NCBI GenBank assembly: GCA_965153355.1
Contig: OZ231128.1
Location: 25,606,001-25,670,000 of the forward strand
Source of the DNA: Flaccisagitta enflata
Lineage: Eukaryota; Chaetognatha; Sagittoidea; Aphragmophora
Direction: 5' to 3'
DNA length: 64,000 bases
The notes beneath the pieces are model-generated. The model had not been told where the DNA came from and did not search any database. It saw nothing but the letters and a program-made list of their open reading frames with translations. Of the stretch, positions 37,752-50,635 are shown piece by piece. Made by a program: the position numbers and the translations under genes. Numbering within the stretch: position 1 is the stretch's first letter; every line of letters begins with the position of its first letter.

Positions 37752-37754
<3 letters not shown>
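36716..37754. other. Gene-free stretch with one GC-rich patch
   Basis: 37085-37190 is CpG-rich compared with its flanks and contains short ATG-led frames on both strands. It could be a promoter or first-exon region, but nothing decides it. GGGTGAG/GGGTTGAGGGG words near 37575-37620 are G-rich low complexity. Confidence 0.35.

Positions 37755-37811
<57 letters not shown>
37755..37811. repeat. (GA)n microsatellite
   Basis: Pure GA run of about 28 units. Confidence 0.95.
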
Positions 37812-37812
<1 letters not shown>

Positions 37813-37995
37813 AACTCCGAGTTTGGGTTCTTTCGGGTTTGGCGTGTTGGAGTCTCGCCCGCGGCTTTGAAGGCAGAAAACCGGCCGAACAAACATGGCC
37901 AAAGTGGCAGTAAAAGGTCTTTAGAGATCACTCCTTTCCAGCTCTTTCACTGTTTCAGTTGCTTTCTCATGATTTTTTCCCACTTCTTTTTACTT

Positions 37996-38375
<380 letters not shown>

Positions 38376-38650
38376 CATGTCTTTCTTGTCAGTCTCATTC
38401 GTTGCATTTGTCGTTACATTCATGAACTCTGTCTTTCACTCTATTTTCTAAACCCCCAAAACTTCTCATACAACAGTAGTAAATCATTTCTTTGCCATAA
38501 CCTTTTTTTTCTCTCACCGTGGATTTTTTTGCCTACGAACCTCTTTTTGTTTCCCTTTATTCTTATCCTCTCTGTCTCACTGTCTTTTAGGCTTTTTCTA
38601 CATCGGCATCTTTCCACCTGACTGTCTGCCTCTGTCTGTCTGTTTGCGCG

Positions 38651-38654
<4 letters not shown>

Positions 38655-38744
<90 letters not shown>

Positions 38745-38761
38745 CTCTTTCTCTTTCTCTT

Positions 38762-38836
<75 letters not shown>
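38655..38836. repeat. (TC)n microsatellite
   Basis: Two TC blocks around a TTTCTC hinge at 38738-38766. Confidence 0.95.
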
Positions 38837-38837
<1 letters not shown>

Positions 38838-39053
38838 ATCTTCCACCCTGTGAAGTCAGCGGCCATTTTTCTTCCGACTTGTTGAAAAATTACGCCAGAA
38901 AATTGGCGTTAGTAGCATTTGCCAGCATTTCCCGTGTACATTGCAGTTCTAATTGCAAATGAGAAGCCGTTAGCAGATGAAAGTGGGGCTGAGATACGAC
39001 AGCCAGCCCCCGGTTAATCGCTCCCTTTCTCTATATTTCTCCTCTACCTCCCC

Positions 39054-39055
<2 letters not shown>

Positions 39056-39145
<90 letters not shown>
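39056..39145. repeat. (TC)n microsatellite
   Basis: Pure TC, about 45 units. Confidence 0.95.
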
Positions 39146-39150
<5 letters not shown>

Positions 39151-39338
39151 CAGGTTTTACAGAAAGACAAGTTTGTGATAAACAATATTTTTTCTCTCTC
39201 TCTTCTTTTTTTTTCTTTTTTTTTTTCTTTCTTCTTCTTCACCATACAATGAACAAGATCAGGAGCTCTAAGAAGAAAAGGATGGAGGAAGGGGACTGGG
39301 GAGAGGTAGAGTTTGAACAGATTGAAAAGAAGTTGTGC

Positions 39339-39340
<2 letters not shown>

Positions 39341-39397
<57 letters not shown>

Positions 39398-39398
39398 C

Positions 39399-39439
<41 letters not shown>

Positions 39440-39440
39440 C
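39341..39440. repeat. (GA)n then (CAGA)n
   Basis: Pure GA to 39394, then CAGA units to about 39440. Confidence 0.95.
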
Positions 39441-40100
39441 ACAGACACACAGACATACAATGACAGAGAAGCAAAGAGTGGCAGGGAGAGGGTGAAACAA
39501 AGCGGAAGACAGAGAGTGAGAGAGCAGTGATAGACTGACAGTAAGAGGGGAAGGATGATAATGAAGACCAATAATCAGTCGCTTACGATAAGGCAGGGGC
39601 ATCAATACTAGTAAATCACTCCTAACTAAAACTGAACCTGCGGAATCGCTTAGCATGCAGCAAGCTTAAAAACAGTACCATTGTACTACATGTGATCCCA
39701 GTGGCTGAAAGAGCTTTCAGTTTAAGTTTCATCGAAAAAGAGACTTTATCTTAACATGCTGTCTCGCAAATATGAGATAAAAGAGGTACACACTACACAG
39801 ACGCATTAAGTACTGCGCAGGTGCTATGCTTCAGATTTTCATTGCCCCATATAAGAACAGAACTAGGCAATGTTGTTTTACAATTCTACAAGTACTGTGC
39901 ACTGTAAACTGTACGTGTAGATTTGAGCGTTTCTTAACGAAACCGTACCAACATTGAAGAATCAGAAGATGTTACTTGTGTCGCGGAGAAATGACGATGA
40001 AGATTGAAGGATGATGATGATGATGATGATGAATGAAGGAGATGAAAACTGACACGTTGACGATGACACTGACGAAGAAAATGAATACAAGAAGAAAAAA
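39441..40100. other. No recognisable gene
   Basis: Unique sequence; short GATGAT patch at about 40009-40032. Confidence 0.5.
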
Positions 40101-40217
40101 CAAGTAACGCGAGGTCAAAATATCGTTGCGGACGGGTGGGTGGGGGCGTCCAACCCCCAACCTCACCCCAATCTCAAATCCCATCCCCCACTCCCACAAA
40201 CACGCGCCACACACACA

Positions 40218-40310
<93 letters not shown>

Positions 40311-40416
40311 ACAACTGCGTTTTCGCACTTTTTCAACTCGATGACCCAGGACCGACGGACCCACGGACCGAAGGACGGACACAGCCTCTATACAGTTGCG
40401 TGTCCGCAACTAAAAA
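40100..40416 (-). mobile_element. Hairpin-headed element carrying (CA)n
   Basis: The minus-strand head AGTTGCGGACACGCAACT (40411-40394) is followed by a GTATAGAGGC-like stretch and GTCC units. The distal end GTCCGCAACG (40133-40124) matches the head's reverse complement at 9 of 10, followed by ATATTTTGACC and GTTACTTGTT. A (CA)n tract at 40213-40309 lies inside. Same arrangement as the copy at 46.99-47.43 kb. Confidence 0.75.
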
Positions 40417-40581
40417 GAATCTCGATAAAAAGAAGGAAAAGAGAGAAAAGAGTTATTGGAAATAGGTGGGAGAGATAAGAGATGGCCATACCTAAGGATC
40501 AACACTGAAGGAAAGAGAGAAGATGATGAAGTGGAAATCTACAGGAGGGGAGAGAGATGAATTGGATGTGAGATCTGGCTC

Positions 40582-40585
<4 letters not shown>

Positions 40586-40638
<53 letters not shown>
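40586..40638. repeat. (GA)n microsatellite
   Basis: Pure GA, about 26 units, followed by loose CAGACAG/AGACAG units. Confidence 0.95.
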
Positions 40639-40642
<4 letters not shown>

Positions 40643-40889
40643 GATACATACTACATAAAGCGATTGATATAGAAACAGAAACAGACAGACAGAAAGACAG
40701 AAAGACAGACAGTAAGACAGATAGACGGACCGACAACAGGACAGATTGATAGAAAAAAAGCTACCAGCAACATTGAGTATTCATCTCAATGCGTACTTGT
40801 TCGATTGATCAATGAAGAAAACGAGAATCAGTGATTAAACGAGATATCTGACAATTTTTTAAAGGTTTAACTTGGTGCTATATATATTT

Positions 40890-41339
40890 CCTAGGTAACA
40901 AGCCCAAGAGGGCAACAGTCGCGTGCGTGTGGAAATTACAAACAAAAGAGTTCCTCCCCGCAAGGCTGCGCAATATGTATTGATAAAATGTCGATACAAT
41001 ATCGATACGATATCGATACAATATCGATATGATACAATACCCTAAATATCCAAAAATACCCATAATTACCTGAAAATACCTAAAAATATCCAAAAATGCC
41101 CAAAAACATCTAAAAGTACCCAAAATATCTGAAAGTAATCTAAAGTACCTTAGGTACCTTGAATAACTTAAGTACCCTAAAGTACCCTGAAGTACCCTAA
41201 AGTACCCTGAAATACCCTAAAGTACCTTAAATTACCTTAAAAAACCTTAAAAAAGTCATAATTTTAGAAATGTTACCTACTGACCGACCTACTGACCAAC
41301 ACGGCAAGGTGTAGAGTCGCGTGCGCGCGACTAAAAAAA
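40890..41339 (-). mobile_element. Hairpin-headed element carrying a 10-bp array
   Basis: On the minus strand: a T-run, AGTCGCGCGCACGCGACT (41332-41315), CTACACCTTGCCGTGT, a GGTCAGTAGG stretch, then the 10-bp GGGTACTTTA-type array (41250-41031), ATCGATA-rich sequence, and the tail GCACGCGACT (40926-40917) with TTGGGCTTGTTACC. Confidence 0.75.
41031..41250. repeat. 10-bp degenerate tandem array, about 22 units
   Basis: Plus-strand consensus AGTACCCTAA, exactly in step for most units. It matches in reverse orientation the array at 56970-57180. Confidence 0.85.
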
Positions 41340-41629
41340 TAATAGAACTGTATTACATTTATCATCATATTTTTCCTAAAAACTTGATACTCCACAACAA
41401 CAAAAAAATCCAAAGCTTCCCATACCTTATCGATCAAGATTCATACCGGATGAGTATCCTACCTGATATGAATCTTAAATTCGCGACATATCTTGAACGA
41501 AAAGTTTGGAATAACTACAGCAGAAAATACCGAGAGAAAATTGGCCCCTGAAAACTTTTTCTCTCCGTTTTTATGAACTTTGAAATTCGATGATTGAACG
41601 CAAATGTCACCAAAACCAACGCAGTTAAA
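41340..41629. other. No recognisable gene
   Basis: AT-rich unique sequence; the 76-codon frame has no recognisable domain. Confidence 0.45.
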
Positions 41630-41689
41630 TGAGTGAGAGGAACGCCGTATGGCACGGCATTGTGACAAGACAGCGAGAAAGCGTGGTGA

Positions 41690-42020
41690 CAAGCCAGTCT
41701 GGTGGTAGACTGACATAGTGCTGAGCCGGCATGGCGGTGAATCCGCATGGTGGTTAGCCTGCAGGTGGTTGGTTGGTATGGGGTAAACTCGGTCTGGTGG
41801 TAAACTGGCATTGTGACTAAAAAGCGAGATGGCATGGTGGTTGGCCGGCATGGTGGTTGGCCGGCATGGTGGTTGGCCGGCATGGTGGTAAGCTAGCAGG
41901 GTGGTTGGTTGGCATAGGGGTAAGCTGGCATGGTGGTAAGTTGACATGGTGGTAAGACTGCATGGTAGTAAGTCTGCATGGTGGGAAGTTGCCCTGGTGG
42001 GAAGTTGAAATGGTAGTAAA
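41690..42020. repeat. 16-bp minisatellite (GGCATGGTGGTTGGCC)
   Basis: Exact 16-bp spacing between 41827 and 42016; more diverged units upstream. The 231-codon minus frame over it is a repeat artefact. Confidence 0.85.
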
Positions 42021-42431
42021 CCGACGCAATGGAATGCGACTATGTGATGTCGGTTCTGTGGTATGCAGCCGTGCCCGTTAGCCGGACAGCTCGAAAGGGC
42101 AGCGCTACAAAATGGAAAGAGATCATGATGGTGTAACGAGGGCATATCAGCCAAGCGGCAAGACCATCCATCGGCGAGTACCCTATATTATCCTTTGGTC
42201 GATTAGTAAATAGCTGTTACCCGGATTATCGATTGCTACTCATTGATGCGGTTACAATCGGTTATAGCTACTGACCCTTCTCCTCTTTTTCTTCTTCTTC
42301 CTCTTCCTCCTCTTCCTCCTTCTACCAGAAAGTCGCCTGTAAACTTTGCTTTTTATATGTTGATCTATTCATCATTCTATCTGTCTGTCTATCTGTCTGT
42401 ATGTCTATCTGTCTGTGTGTCTATCTGTCTT

Positions 42432-42545
<114 letters not shown>

Positions 42546-43070
42546 TCTTGACATATGCATCCATCAAATTTAGTGATCATTTTCTTATTCTTTTTTTTTA
42601 AATATATATATAAAAAGATTATATGCAAGAATTAATTAGATATAAATGAAAATATAAAACTAAAAAAATGCATCATTTTTTTTTCCTTCAAATATTATTG
42701 CTATTCTTGGATGATCAACAATTTTACATCATGCAAAAAAATGTCAGTTTGTGAAAAAAGATAATCGATAATAACCGCATTGGAAAGTCGGTTATAGCAG
42801 TATCCGAACCGAACCTATATTCGCGATTATTAATTAGTTAATTGAACCTAATTGAACCGTTATCTAATAGCCAGATCGCCGAACTATAGGCGAGACAACG
42901 TAATGCCCAGTTGGCGCATGACAACAAAAGCGTTGAGGCGACATGGCGTAAGATGGTAGCGCTAAGAATTGATTGGGAACAGAAAATCAACTTGGCTACA
43001 TGGCAACGTGACACGACATCATATATAGCGTTGGGGCCTGTCTCGCGGTACATCATCAAGTCGGCATACC
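42546..43070. other. No recognisable gene
   Basis: AT-rich sequence up to the 71-bp array; small TATATA patch near 42603. Confidence 0.5.
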
Positions 43071-46000
43071 ACAGTCCATCAAATCCCACCCTGATGGGAA
43101 AAAACCACCTAACGCCTCTTTATCCCACTCAACCCACCTACACAGTCCATCAAATCCCACCCTGATGGGAAAAAACCACCTAACGCCTCTTTATCCCACT
43201 CAACCCACCTACACAGTCCATCAAATCCCACCCTGATGGGAAAAAACCACCTAACGCCTCTTTATCCCACTCAACCCACCTACACAGTCCATCAAATCCC
43301 ACCCTGATGGGAAAAAACCACCTAACGCCTCTTTCCCTCAACACCTACACAGTCCATCAAATCCACCCTGATGGGAAAAAAAACCACCTAACGCCTCTTT
43401 ATCCCTCACCCACCTACACGTCCATCAAATCCCACCTGATGAAAAAACCACCTAACGCCTCTTTATCCCTCTCACCCACCTACAGTCCATCAAATCCCAC
43501 CCTGATGGGAAAAAACCACCTAACGCCTCTTTATCCCCAACCCACCACTACACAGTCCATCAAATCCCACCCTGATGGGAAAAACCACCTAACCTACTTT
43601 ATCACTCAACCACCTACACAGTCCATCAAATCCCACCCTGATGGGAAAAAACCACTAACGCCTCTTTATCCCTCAACCCACCTACACAGTCCATCAAATC
43701 CCACCCTGATGGAAAAAACCACCTAACGCCTCAATCCCACTCAACCCACCTACGTCCATCAAATCCCACCCTGATGGGAAAAAAACACCTAACGCCTCTT
43801 TATCCCACTCAACCCACCTACACAGTCCATCAAATCCCACCCTGATGGGAAAAAAACACCTAACGCCTCTTTATCCCACTCAACCCACCTACACAGTCCA
43901 TCAAATCCCACCCTGATGGGAAAAAAACACCTAACGCCTCTTTATCACTCAACCCACCTACACATCCATCAAATCCCACCCTGATGGGAAAAAACCACCT
44001 AACGCCTCTTTATCCCTCAGCCACCTACACAGTCCATCAAATCCACCCTGATGGAAAAAACCACTAACGCCTCTTTATCCCACTCAACCCACCTACAGTC
44101 CATCAAATCCCACCCTGATGGGAAAAAACCACCCTAACGCCTCTTTATCCCTCACCACCTACACAGTCCATCAAATCCCACCTGATGGGGAAAAACACCT
44201 AACGCCTCTTTATCCTCAACCCACCTACACAGTCCATCAAATCCCACCCTGATGGGAAAAAACCACCTAACGCCTCTTTATCCCTCAACCCACCTACAGT
44301 CCATCAAGTCCCACCCTGATGGGAAAAAAACCCTAACGCCTCTTTGTCCATCATTGCCACTACACAGTCCATCAAATCACCCTGATGGGAAAAAACCACC
44401 TAACGCCTCTTTATCCCTCAACCACCTACAGTCCATCAAATCCCACCCTGATGGGAAAAAACACCCTAACGCCTCTTTATCCCTCAACCCACCTACACAG
44501 TCCATCAAATCCCACCCTGATGGGAAAAAACCACCTAACGCCTCTTTATCCCTCAGCCCACCTACACAGTCCATCAAATCCCACCTGATGGAAAAAACCA
44601 CCTAACGCCTCTTTATCCCACTCAACCCACCTACACAGTCCATCAAATCCCACCTGATGGGAAAAAACCACCTAACGCTCTTTATCCTATCAACCTACAC
44701 AGTCCATCAAATCCCACCCTGATGGGAAAAAACCACCTAACGCCTCTTTATCCCTCAACACCACTACAGTCCATCAAATCCCACCCTGATGGGAAAAAAA
44801 CCACCTAACGCTCTTTATCCACTCAACCCCACCTACACAGTCCATCAAATCCCACCTGATGGGAAAAAACCACTAACGCCTCTTTATCCCTCAACCCACC
44901 TACACAGTCCATCAAATCCCACCCTGATGGGAAAAAACCACCTAACGCCTCTTTATCCCACTCAACCCACCTACACAGTCCATCAAATCCCACCCTGATG
45001 GGAAAAAAACCACCTAACGCCTCTTTATCCCTCAACCCACCTACACAGTCCATCAAATCCCACCTGATGGAAAAAACCACCTAACGCCTCTTTATCCCTC
45101 AACCCACCTACAGTCCATCAAATCCCACCCTGATGGGAAAAAACCACCTAACGCCTCTTTATCCCTCACCCACCTACACAGTCCATCAAATCCCACCCTG
45201 ATGGGAAAAAACCACCTAACGCCTCTTTATCCCTCAACCCACCTACAGTCCATCAAATCCCTGATGGGGAAAAAACCACCCCTAACGCACTTTATCCCTC
45301 AACCCACCTACACAGTCCATCAAATCCCACCCTGATGGGAAAAAACACCTAACGCCTCTTTATCACTCAACCCACCTACCCAGTCCATCAAATCCCACCT
45401 GATGGGAAAAAACCACTAACGCCTCTTTATCTCCCTCTAGCCCACCTACCACAGTCCATCAAATCCACCCTGATGGGAAAAAACCACCTAACGCCTCTTT
45501 ATCCTCCTCACCTACAGTCCATCAAATCCCACCCTGATGGGAAAAACCACCTAACGCCTCTTTATCCCACTCAACCCACCTACACAGTCCATCAAATCCC
45601 ACCCTGATGGGAAAAAACCACCTAACGCCTCTTTATCCCACTCAACCCACCTACACAGTCCATCAAATCCCACCCTGATGGGAAAAAACCACCTAACGCC
45701 TCTTTATCCCACTCAACCCACCTACACAGTCCATCAAATCCCACCCTGATGGGAAAAAACCACCTAACGCCTCTTTATCCCACTCAACCCACCTACACAG
45801 TCCATCAAATCCCACCCTGATGGGAAAAAACCACCTAACGCCTCTTTATCCCACTCAACCCACCTACACAGTCCATCAAATCCCACCCTGATGGGAAAAA
45901 ACCACCTAACGCCTCTTTATCCCACTCAACCCACCTACACAGTCCATCAAATCCCACCCTGATGGGAAAAAACCACCTAACGCCTCTTTATCCCACTCAA

Positions 46001-46735
46001 CCCACCTACACAGTCCATCAAATCCCACCCTGATGGGAAAAAACCACCTAACGCCTCTTTATCCCACTCAACCCACCTACACAGTCCATCAAATCCCACC
46101 CCGATGGGAAAAAACCACCTAACCACTCTTTATCCCACTCAACCCACCTACACAGTCCATCAAATCCCACCCCGATGGGAAAAAACCACCTAACCACTCT
46201 TTATCCCACTCAACCCACCTACACAGTCCATCAAATCCCACCCCGATGGGAAAAAACCACCTAACGCCTCTTTATCCCACTCAACCCACCTACACAGTCC
46301 ATCAAATCCCACCCTGATGGGAAAAAACCACCTAACGCCTCTTTATCCCACTCAACCCACCTACACAGTCCATCAAATCCCACCCTGATGGGAAAAAACC
46401 ACCTAACGCCTCTTTATCCCACTCAACCCACCTACACAGTCCATCAAATCCCACCCTGATGGGAAAAAACCACCTAACGCCTCTTTATCCCACTCAACCC
46501 ACCTACACAGTCCATCAAATCCCACCCTGATGGGAAAAAACCACCTAACGCCTCTTTATCCCACTCAACCCACCTACACAGTCCATCAAATCCCACCCTG
46601 ATGGGAAAAAACCACCTAACGCCTCTTTATCCCACTCAACCCACCTACACAGTCCATCAAATCCCACCCTGATGGGAAAAAACCACCTAACGCCTCTTTA
46701 TCCCACTCAACCCACCTACACAGTCCATCAAGTCT
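43071..46735. repeat. 71-bp minisatellite, about 52 units
   Basis: The unit runs CACAGTCCATCAAATCCCAC, CCTGATGGGAAAAAACCACC, then TAACGCCTCTTTATCCCACT, then CAACCCACCTA. The first four and the last seventeen or so units are near-identical; units between about 43325 and 45540 have many different small deletions. Three units at about 46095-46262 share CCCCGATGG, two of them with AACCACTC. Small frames here are artefacts. Confidence 0.97.
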
Positions 46736-46984
46736 GCTTAAGCACATTCTTAACCTCCTCCCCACCCACCTCCAAATTTTGTCTCTGGCAAATTTTCTCT
46801 CACAAACCTAATCTATTACTTATATAAAATTACCAAAAAAGCAAAACTTATTTGAAAAAGAGTTTCAATGAAGTATTTTGTTGTTGATATCTGTTCATTA
46901 TGCTCAAATCTATATTTCTGTTACATCAGGCATCATCACGTAACAAGGCATAAAAATGTTGTTGCCCATAAAAAGTGTCTGCGA

Positions 46985-47226
46985 TATGCAAAACGTAACA
47001 AGTAATGCATGGTTACAATATTTGTTTTGGAAGGGTGGGAAGGGGCATCCAATCCACATCCAAAGGCCAACAACCCCTTCCCTCACTAACCCAAAAAGCA
47101 TCTCCAATGCTCATTTTCCCATTTTTCAGTTGCGGACACGCAACTCTGCAAGAGGCTTTGTCCATTGGTCTGTTGGTCCATTGGTCTGTCAATCACACTC
47201 AAGTTAAAAACGCAAAAAATGTGCAG

Positions 47227-47262
<36 letters not shown>

Positions 47263-47435
47263 TGTTTGTGTGTATGTGTGTTTGTGTGTGCGTGTGCGTG
47301 TGTGTGTATGAGTGTGTGTGTGTGTGTGTGGGTGTGGACGTAGTGGTTGGGGGTGGGGTTTGGGTAAGGCTGTAGGTTGGATGACCCTGTCCACCCATCC
47401 GCAACAATACTGTGACCCCGCATTGCTTGTTGGTT
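46985..47435 (+). mobile_element. Hairpin-headed element carrying (TG)n
   Basis: The head AGTTGCGGACACGCAACT (47128-47145) is followed by CTGCAAGAGGCTTTGTCC and GGTCC units. A (TG)n tract lies at 47240-47331. The tail CCACCCATCCGCAACA (to 47406) is followed by CCCCGCATTGCTTGTT. An inverted diverged tail at about 46998-47055 marks the other side. Confidence 0.7.
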
Positions 47436-47654
47436 CATACATTATAGACAGACCAATGGATGGATAGAAATAGACTCTGTATCCACAACGAAGAAGTACA
47501 ATAATAGCTGCCTATTAATCAAAAGTAATTTTGAATCGGTTGTTGTAAACCCACACTAGACATCTCCAGTCAAGGGAATTATCAGGATAATTTGAGTAAA
47601 GCTCTAGCATTTGTGAGTGTTTTGTCCGGTGGTTTCCATTGCATTTTGCGGCTG

Positions 47655-47735
47655 AATTTTTAAGTTGCGCACTACGCGACTACACCCTGCTTTGTCGGTC
47701 CGTTGGTCCATTTATCTGTCTGTCGGTCCATCTGT
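47655..47735 (+). mobile_element. Hairpin head
   Basis: AGTTGCGCACTACGCGACT (47663-47681; one G-U pair) then ACACCCTGCTTTGTCGG and GTTGGTCC units. No clear distal end was found before the 11-bp array. Confidence 0.6.
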
Positions 47736-47784
47736 GACACTTTATTTTTAAGGTTTTCGCAGGGGTGCATATAATTAAGCAACT

Positions 47785-48065
47785 TTTGACTTTCTTCCCC
47801 CTCTGCCTTTGGTTTTCTTACCTGCAAAACGTCGTTTCATGTTACAAAATCTTTGATTTTCTTTCCCTCAAAGCTATTAAACAATACGTTTTAGGTTTAA
47901 ATAGTGTTAAATTGTGTTGTTTTACTCGTATTTTACCTTTTGGTACTACCAAATGTTTTGTATCTTCAAAAAATTTTTTTTTTCTTTTTCTCAAATTTTT
48001 GATTTTCTTCCCCATCTCCAAACTCTTTGATTTTATTCCCATCCCCCGGGGAGGAATACTCAACT
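47785..48065. repeat. Dispersed repeat shared with 6961-7180
   Basis: Shares TTTAGGTTTAAATAGTGTTA and the TTTGATTTTCTTTCCC and GGTACTACCAAA words in order. Confidence 0.55.
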
Positions 48066-48134
48066 TTAGACACCCCTGGGTTTTCACAGTTTTTGGCCTC
48101 ACTGCTCCTGACCAAATGATCTGCTGACCTCAAT

Positions 48135-48605
48135 TATGGCAATTAAAGGACAACATTAGGACGATTTGGACATTTTAGAAAACTAGGACAACTCTGCAAC
48201 AGTTGACAGTTGACAAAGTCTCTAAGACCACAGTTAGACAATTCTAGAAAATCTTCAAAACAACTAAAGGACATCTTGGACAACACCAAAACAACCCTTA
48301 AACAACTGAAGGACAATTGGGACAACTCTAGCATAAGTCTAGGACATCTTTCGGACAAATCTAAGACAACTTAGGACAACGGTAAGACAATTTTAGAACT
48401 ATTCCAGGACACTTGAAAACCAATTCCATGACATCTTGGACAACTCTTAGACAACTTCGGAATGACTCCTGGACAATTAGGACAACTCTCGGACAAATTC
48501 AGGACAACAGTAGGACAACACTTGAACAACTTGGAGATAACTCTTAGACAACTCCATAAAAACTCTCAAGACAACTCTTAGACAGCTCTAGAGCAACTCG
48601 CTTCC
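48135..48605. repeat. 11-bp degenerate array (AGGACAACTCT), about 42 units
   Basis: GGACAA words recur in steps of 11, for example at 48491, 48502 and 48513. Individual units are highly diverged but phase is largely kept. Confidence 0.75.
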
Positions 48606-49640
48606 CCTAAGAAAATTCAGGAAAACCAAAGGGTCAATTTCTTTATTATTGTTTCTCTCAGAATGAAAGAAAAAGGGTTACGATTTTCCCTCTGTGCCAC
48701 CATTATCTTTAAAAAGACCTTAAACAACTTCATGAAAAGTCCCTGGATGATAAAACTTAATACTTAATAATGTAGAACTTTAGAGTAACAAGAAAATGAC
48801 CAATCGCTCATAACCTAATTTGTATGATTGAGTAATCAGAAATTAGGCTCGTTATTAGCTGAGATTCATTTCCGACAGCGCGCGCATCAAAGTAAACTCC
48901 GCGTACATGAAATGAATGATGCTGTATGTGTATGAAAGCCAAACGGCGCGGATCCTAGATGATCCTGTAACTTTTATGTCCCCCATTGACTTGTACACTA
49001 ATTAAAGACATATTTGTTCATTATTTTCATACTTGTGATAAATTCGAAGGAATTTTTTTTTAACATTTGGAACCAATGGGATTAGTACGAGTGAAAAATA
49101 ACAAAATATAAACTTTTTTCAATATGTCAACTCAACCCTTTTTTCCCATCACGGCGGATTGTGCATACGTAGCGCAAAGTTCAGAAGATCGAAGCGGAAA
49201 CAAGCCGAGTTGATCTGAAGGTGGTCGTTGGGAAGCTGCGGGGAGGCGGAAGAGAGGATGAGGAAATGTTCCACGGCGGGAGTGCGGAACAAAGAAGACA
49301 ACCGAATTTGTCTTCCACGATGAAAAGTCGCTTTTCTGACGCTTTTTTTTTTCCTTTCTTCCTCAACTCGATGAATGATTTTTTATCCTCTCCGTATCCC
49401 TCCGAAATTTTTCTTTCGCGTCGTCTTCCGGATCCTACTCCTTCTCCCTCTCCCTTTATTCAACTCTTCATCTCGTTTTCTCTCTTGTCTATCTTGTCCC
49501 GTTCTACCTCTATTTTTCTACTTTGTTTTGGTAATTTTAGCGATCTCAGATCTTTGTTTTTCCCGCAAGTGCAAATCTTTCATTCAAGCGAACTCGAGCT
49601 GAAACATGGGAAACCAAACCCAAACGGTCCGGGCCACACC
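48606..49640. other. No supported gene
   Basis: Unique sequence. 49180-49330 is less AT-rich, and the 142-codon frame at 49221-49649 has no recognisable domain. Confidence 0.45.
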
Positions 49641-49725
49641 TGGCCCTGACCCTATCCCCAATACTTACCCTATCCCTAACCCTAAAACCCACCCCATCCC
49701 CAATCCTAACCCTAAAACATAGCCC
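49640..49725. repeat. Degenerate telomere-like CCCTAA patch
   Basis: CCCTATCC, CCCTAACCCTAAAACCC and CCTAACCCTAAAAC words are interspersed with CCCCAATCC. Too imperfect to be a real terminal telomere. Confidence 0.4.
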
Positions 49726-49946
49726 GCTCTGAAACACTTAAAAACAAAAGACAAGCACTGAGATTGCTAACGAGACCCATTTGATACTGTATTTTCGAAA
49801 AAAATTCCATTTCATTTGTATTTCTTTAGGACTTTCTTTCTTGCCTTCTTTTTTTCTTTCTTTCTTTCACCGTTTGTTACTTCTTTTGTTTTGCTCTGGA
49901 TTATTTTCGGTTTTTTTTTCTTCTTTTTGTTCATTTCTTTTTCCCC

Positions 49947-49950
<4 letters not shown>

Positions 49951-50034
<84 letters not shown>

Positions 50035-50050
50035 ACTTTCTTGCTTGCTT
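49951..50050. repeat. (TTTC)n microsatellite
   Basis: Pure TTTC to 50034, then TTGC variants. Confidence 0.95.
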
Positions 50051-50485
50051 GCTTTCTTTTCTTTCTTTCTGTCTTTTCTTTTCATTCATTTCTTTTACAA
50101 TATAATTCTGATTTTTTTTCATATATGGTTACATACTCACCAGGTGCGCGTTTTAAGCTCATCACCGGCGGCGGGACTGAGCACGTGGCAAAGACGTAAA
50201 AAAAGAAAAGAAGCTTACGCCATCACTCGGGGATAAATGGGTCCAAAAATGGATGTTCGCTCACTATTGACTGTCTTTATATTCTGGTTTATTTATCTTT
50301 TCTTTATTCTCATTGTAAGTACTCACTTCTCTGGCTGCTATGATATACGACTTCTCCTCTGTTCCTGCCCAGGTCACTGAGTGGCCTAAAACCGCATTTC
50401 CCACCGCCCATCCGAATGCGTTACTTTTTCAAATGATAATTTGAGGAAAAGAAATTGGGAAATATTCCTTTTCGACTCATGCTGA
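50051..50485. other. No recognisable gene
   Basis: Unique sequence without supported features. Confidence 0.5.
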
Positions 50486-50540
50486 CGGACCAACGGGCGG
50501 ACAAGCCTCTGATAGAGTTGCCTATCCGTAACTAAAAAGA
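50486..50540 (-). mobile_element. Degenerate hairpin head
   Basis: On the minus strand TTTTTAGTTACGGATAGG then CAACTCTATCAGAGGCTTG and GTCCGCCCGTTGGTCC. The stem has mismatches. Confidence 0.5.
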
Positions 50541-50635
50541 TCAATGCAAAATCAATTGAGCGAGACAGAATGAGCGAGCAATTCGATTGCGCGGCGATAA
50601 TCCCCAAATAAGGGCCAGGGTGAGTTTAGTAACAG

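Noticed and set aside
41459-42154. 231-codon minus-strand ORF
   Set aside because: Covers the 16-bp minisatellite; overlapping frames are also open there.
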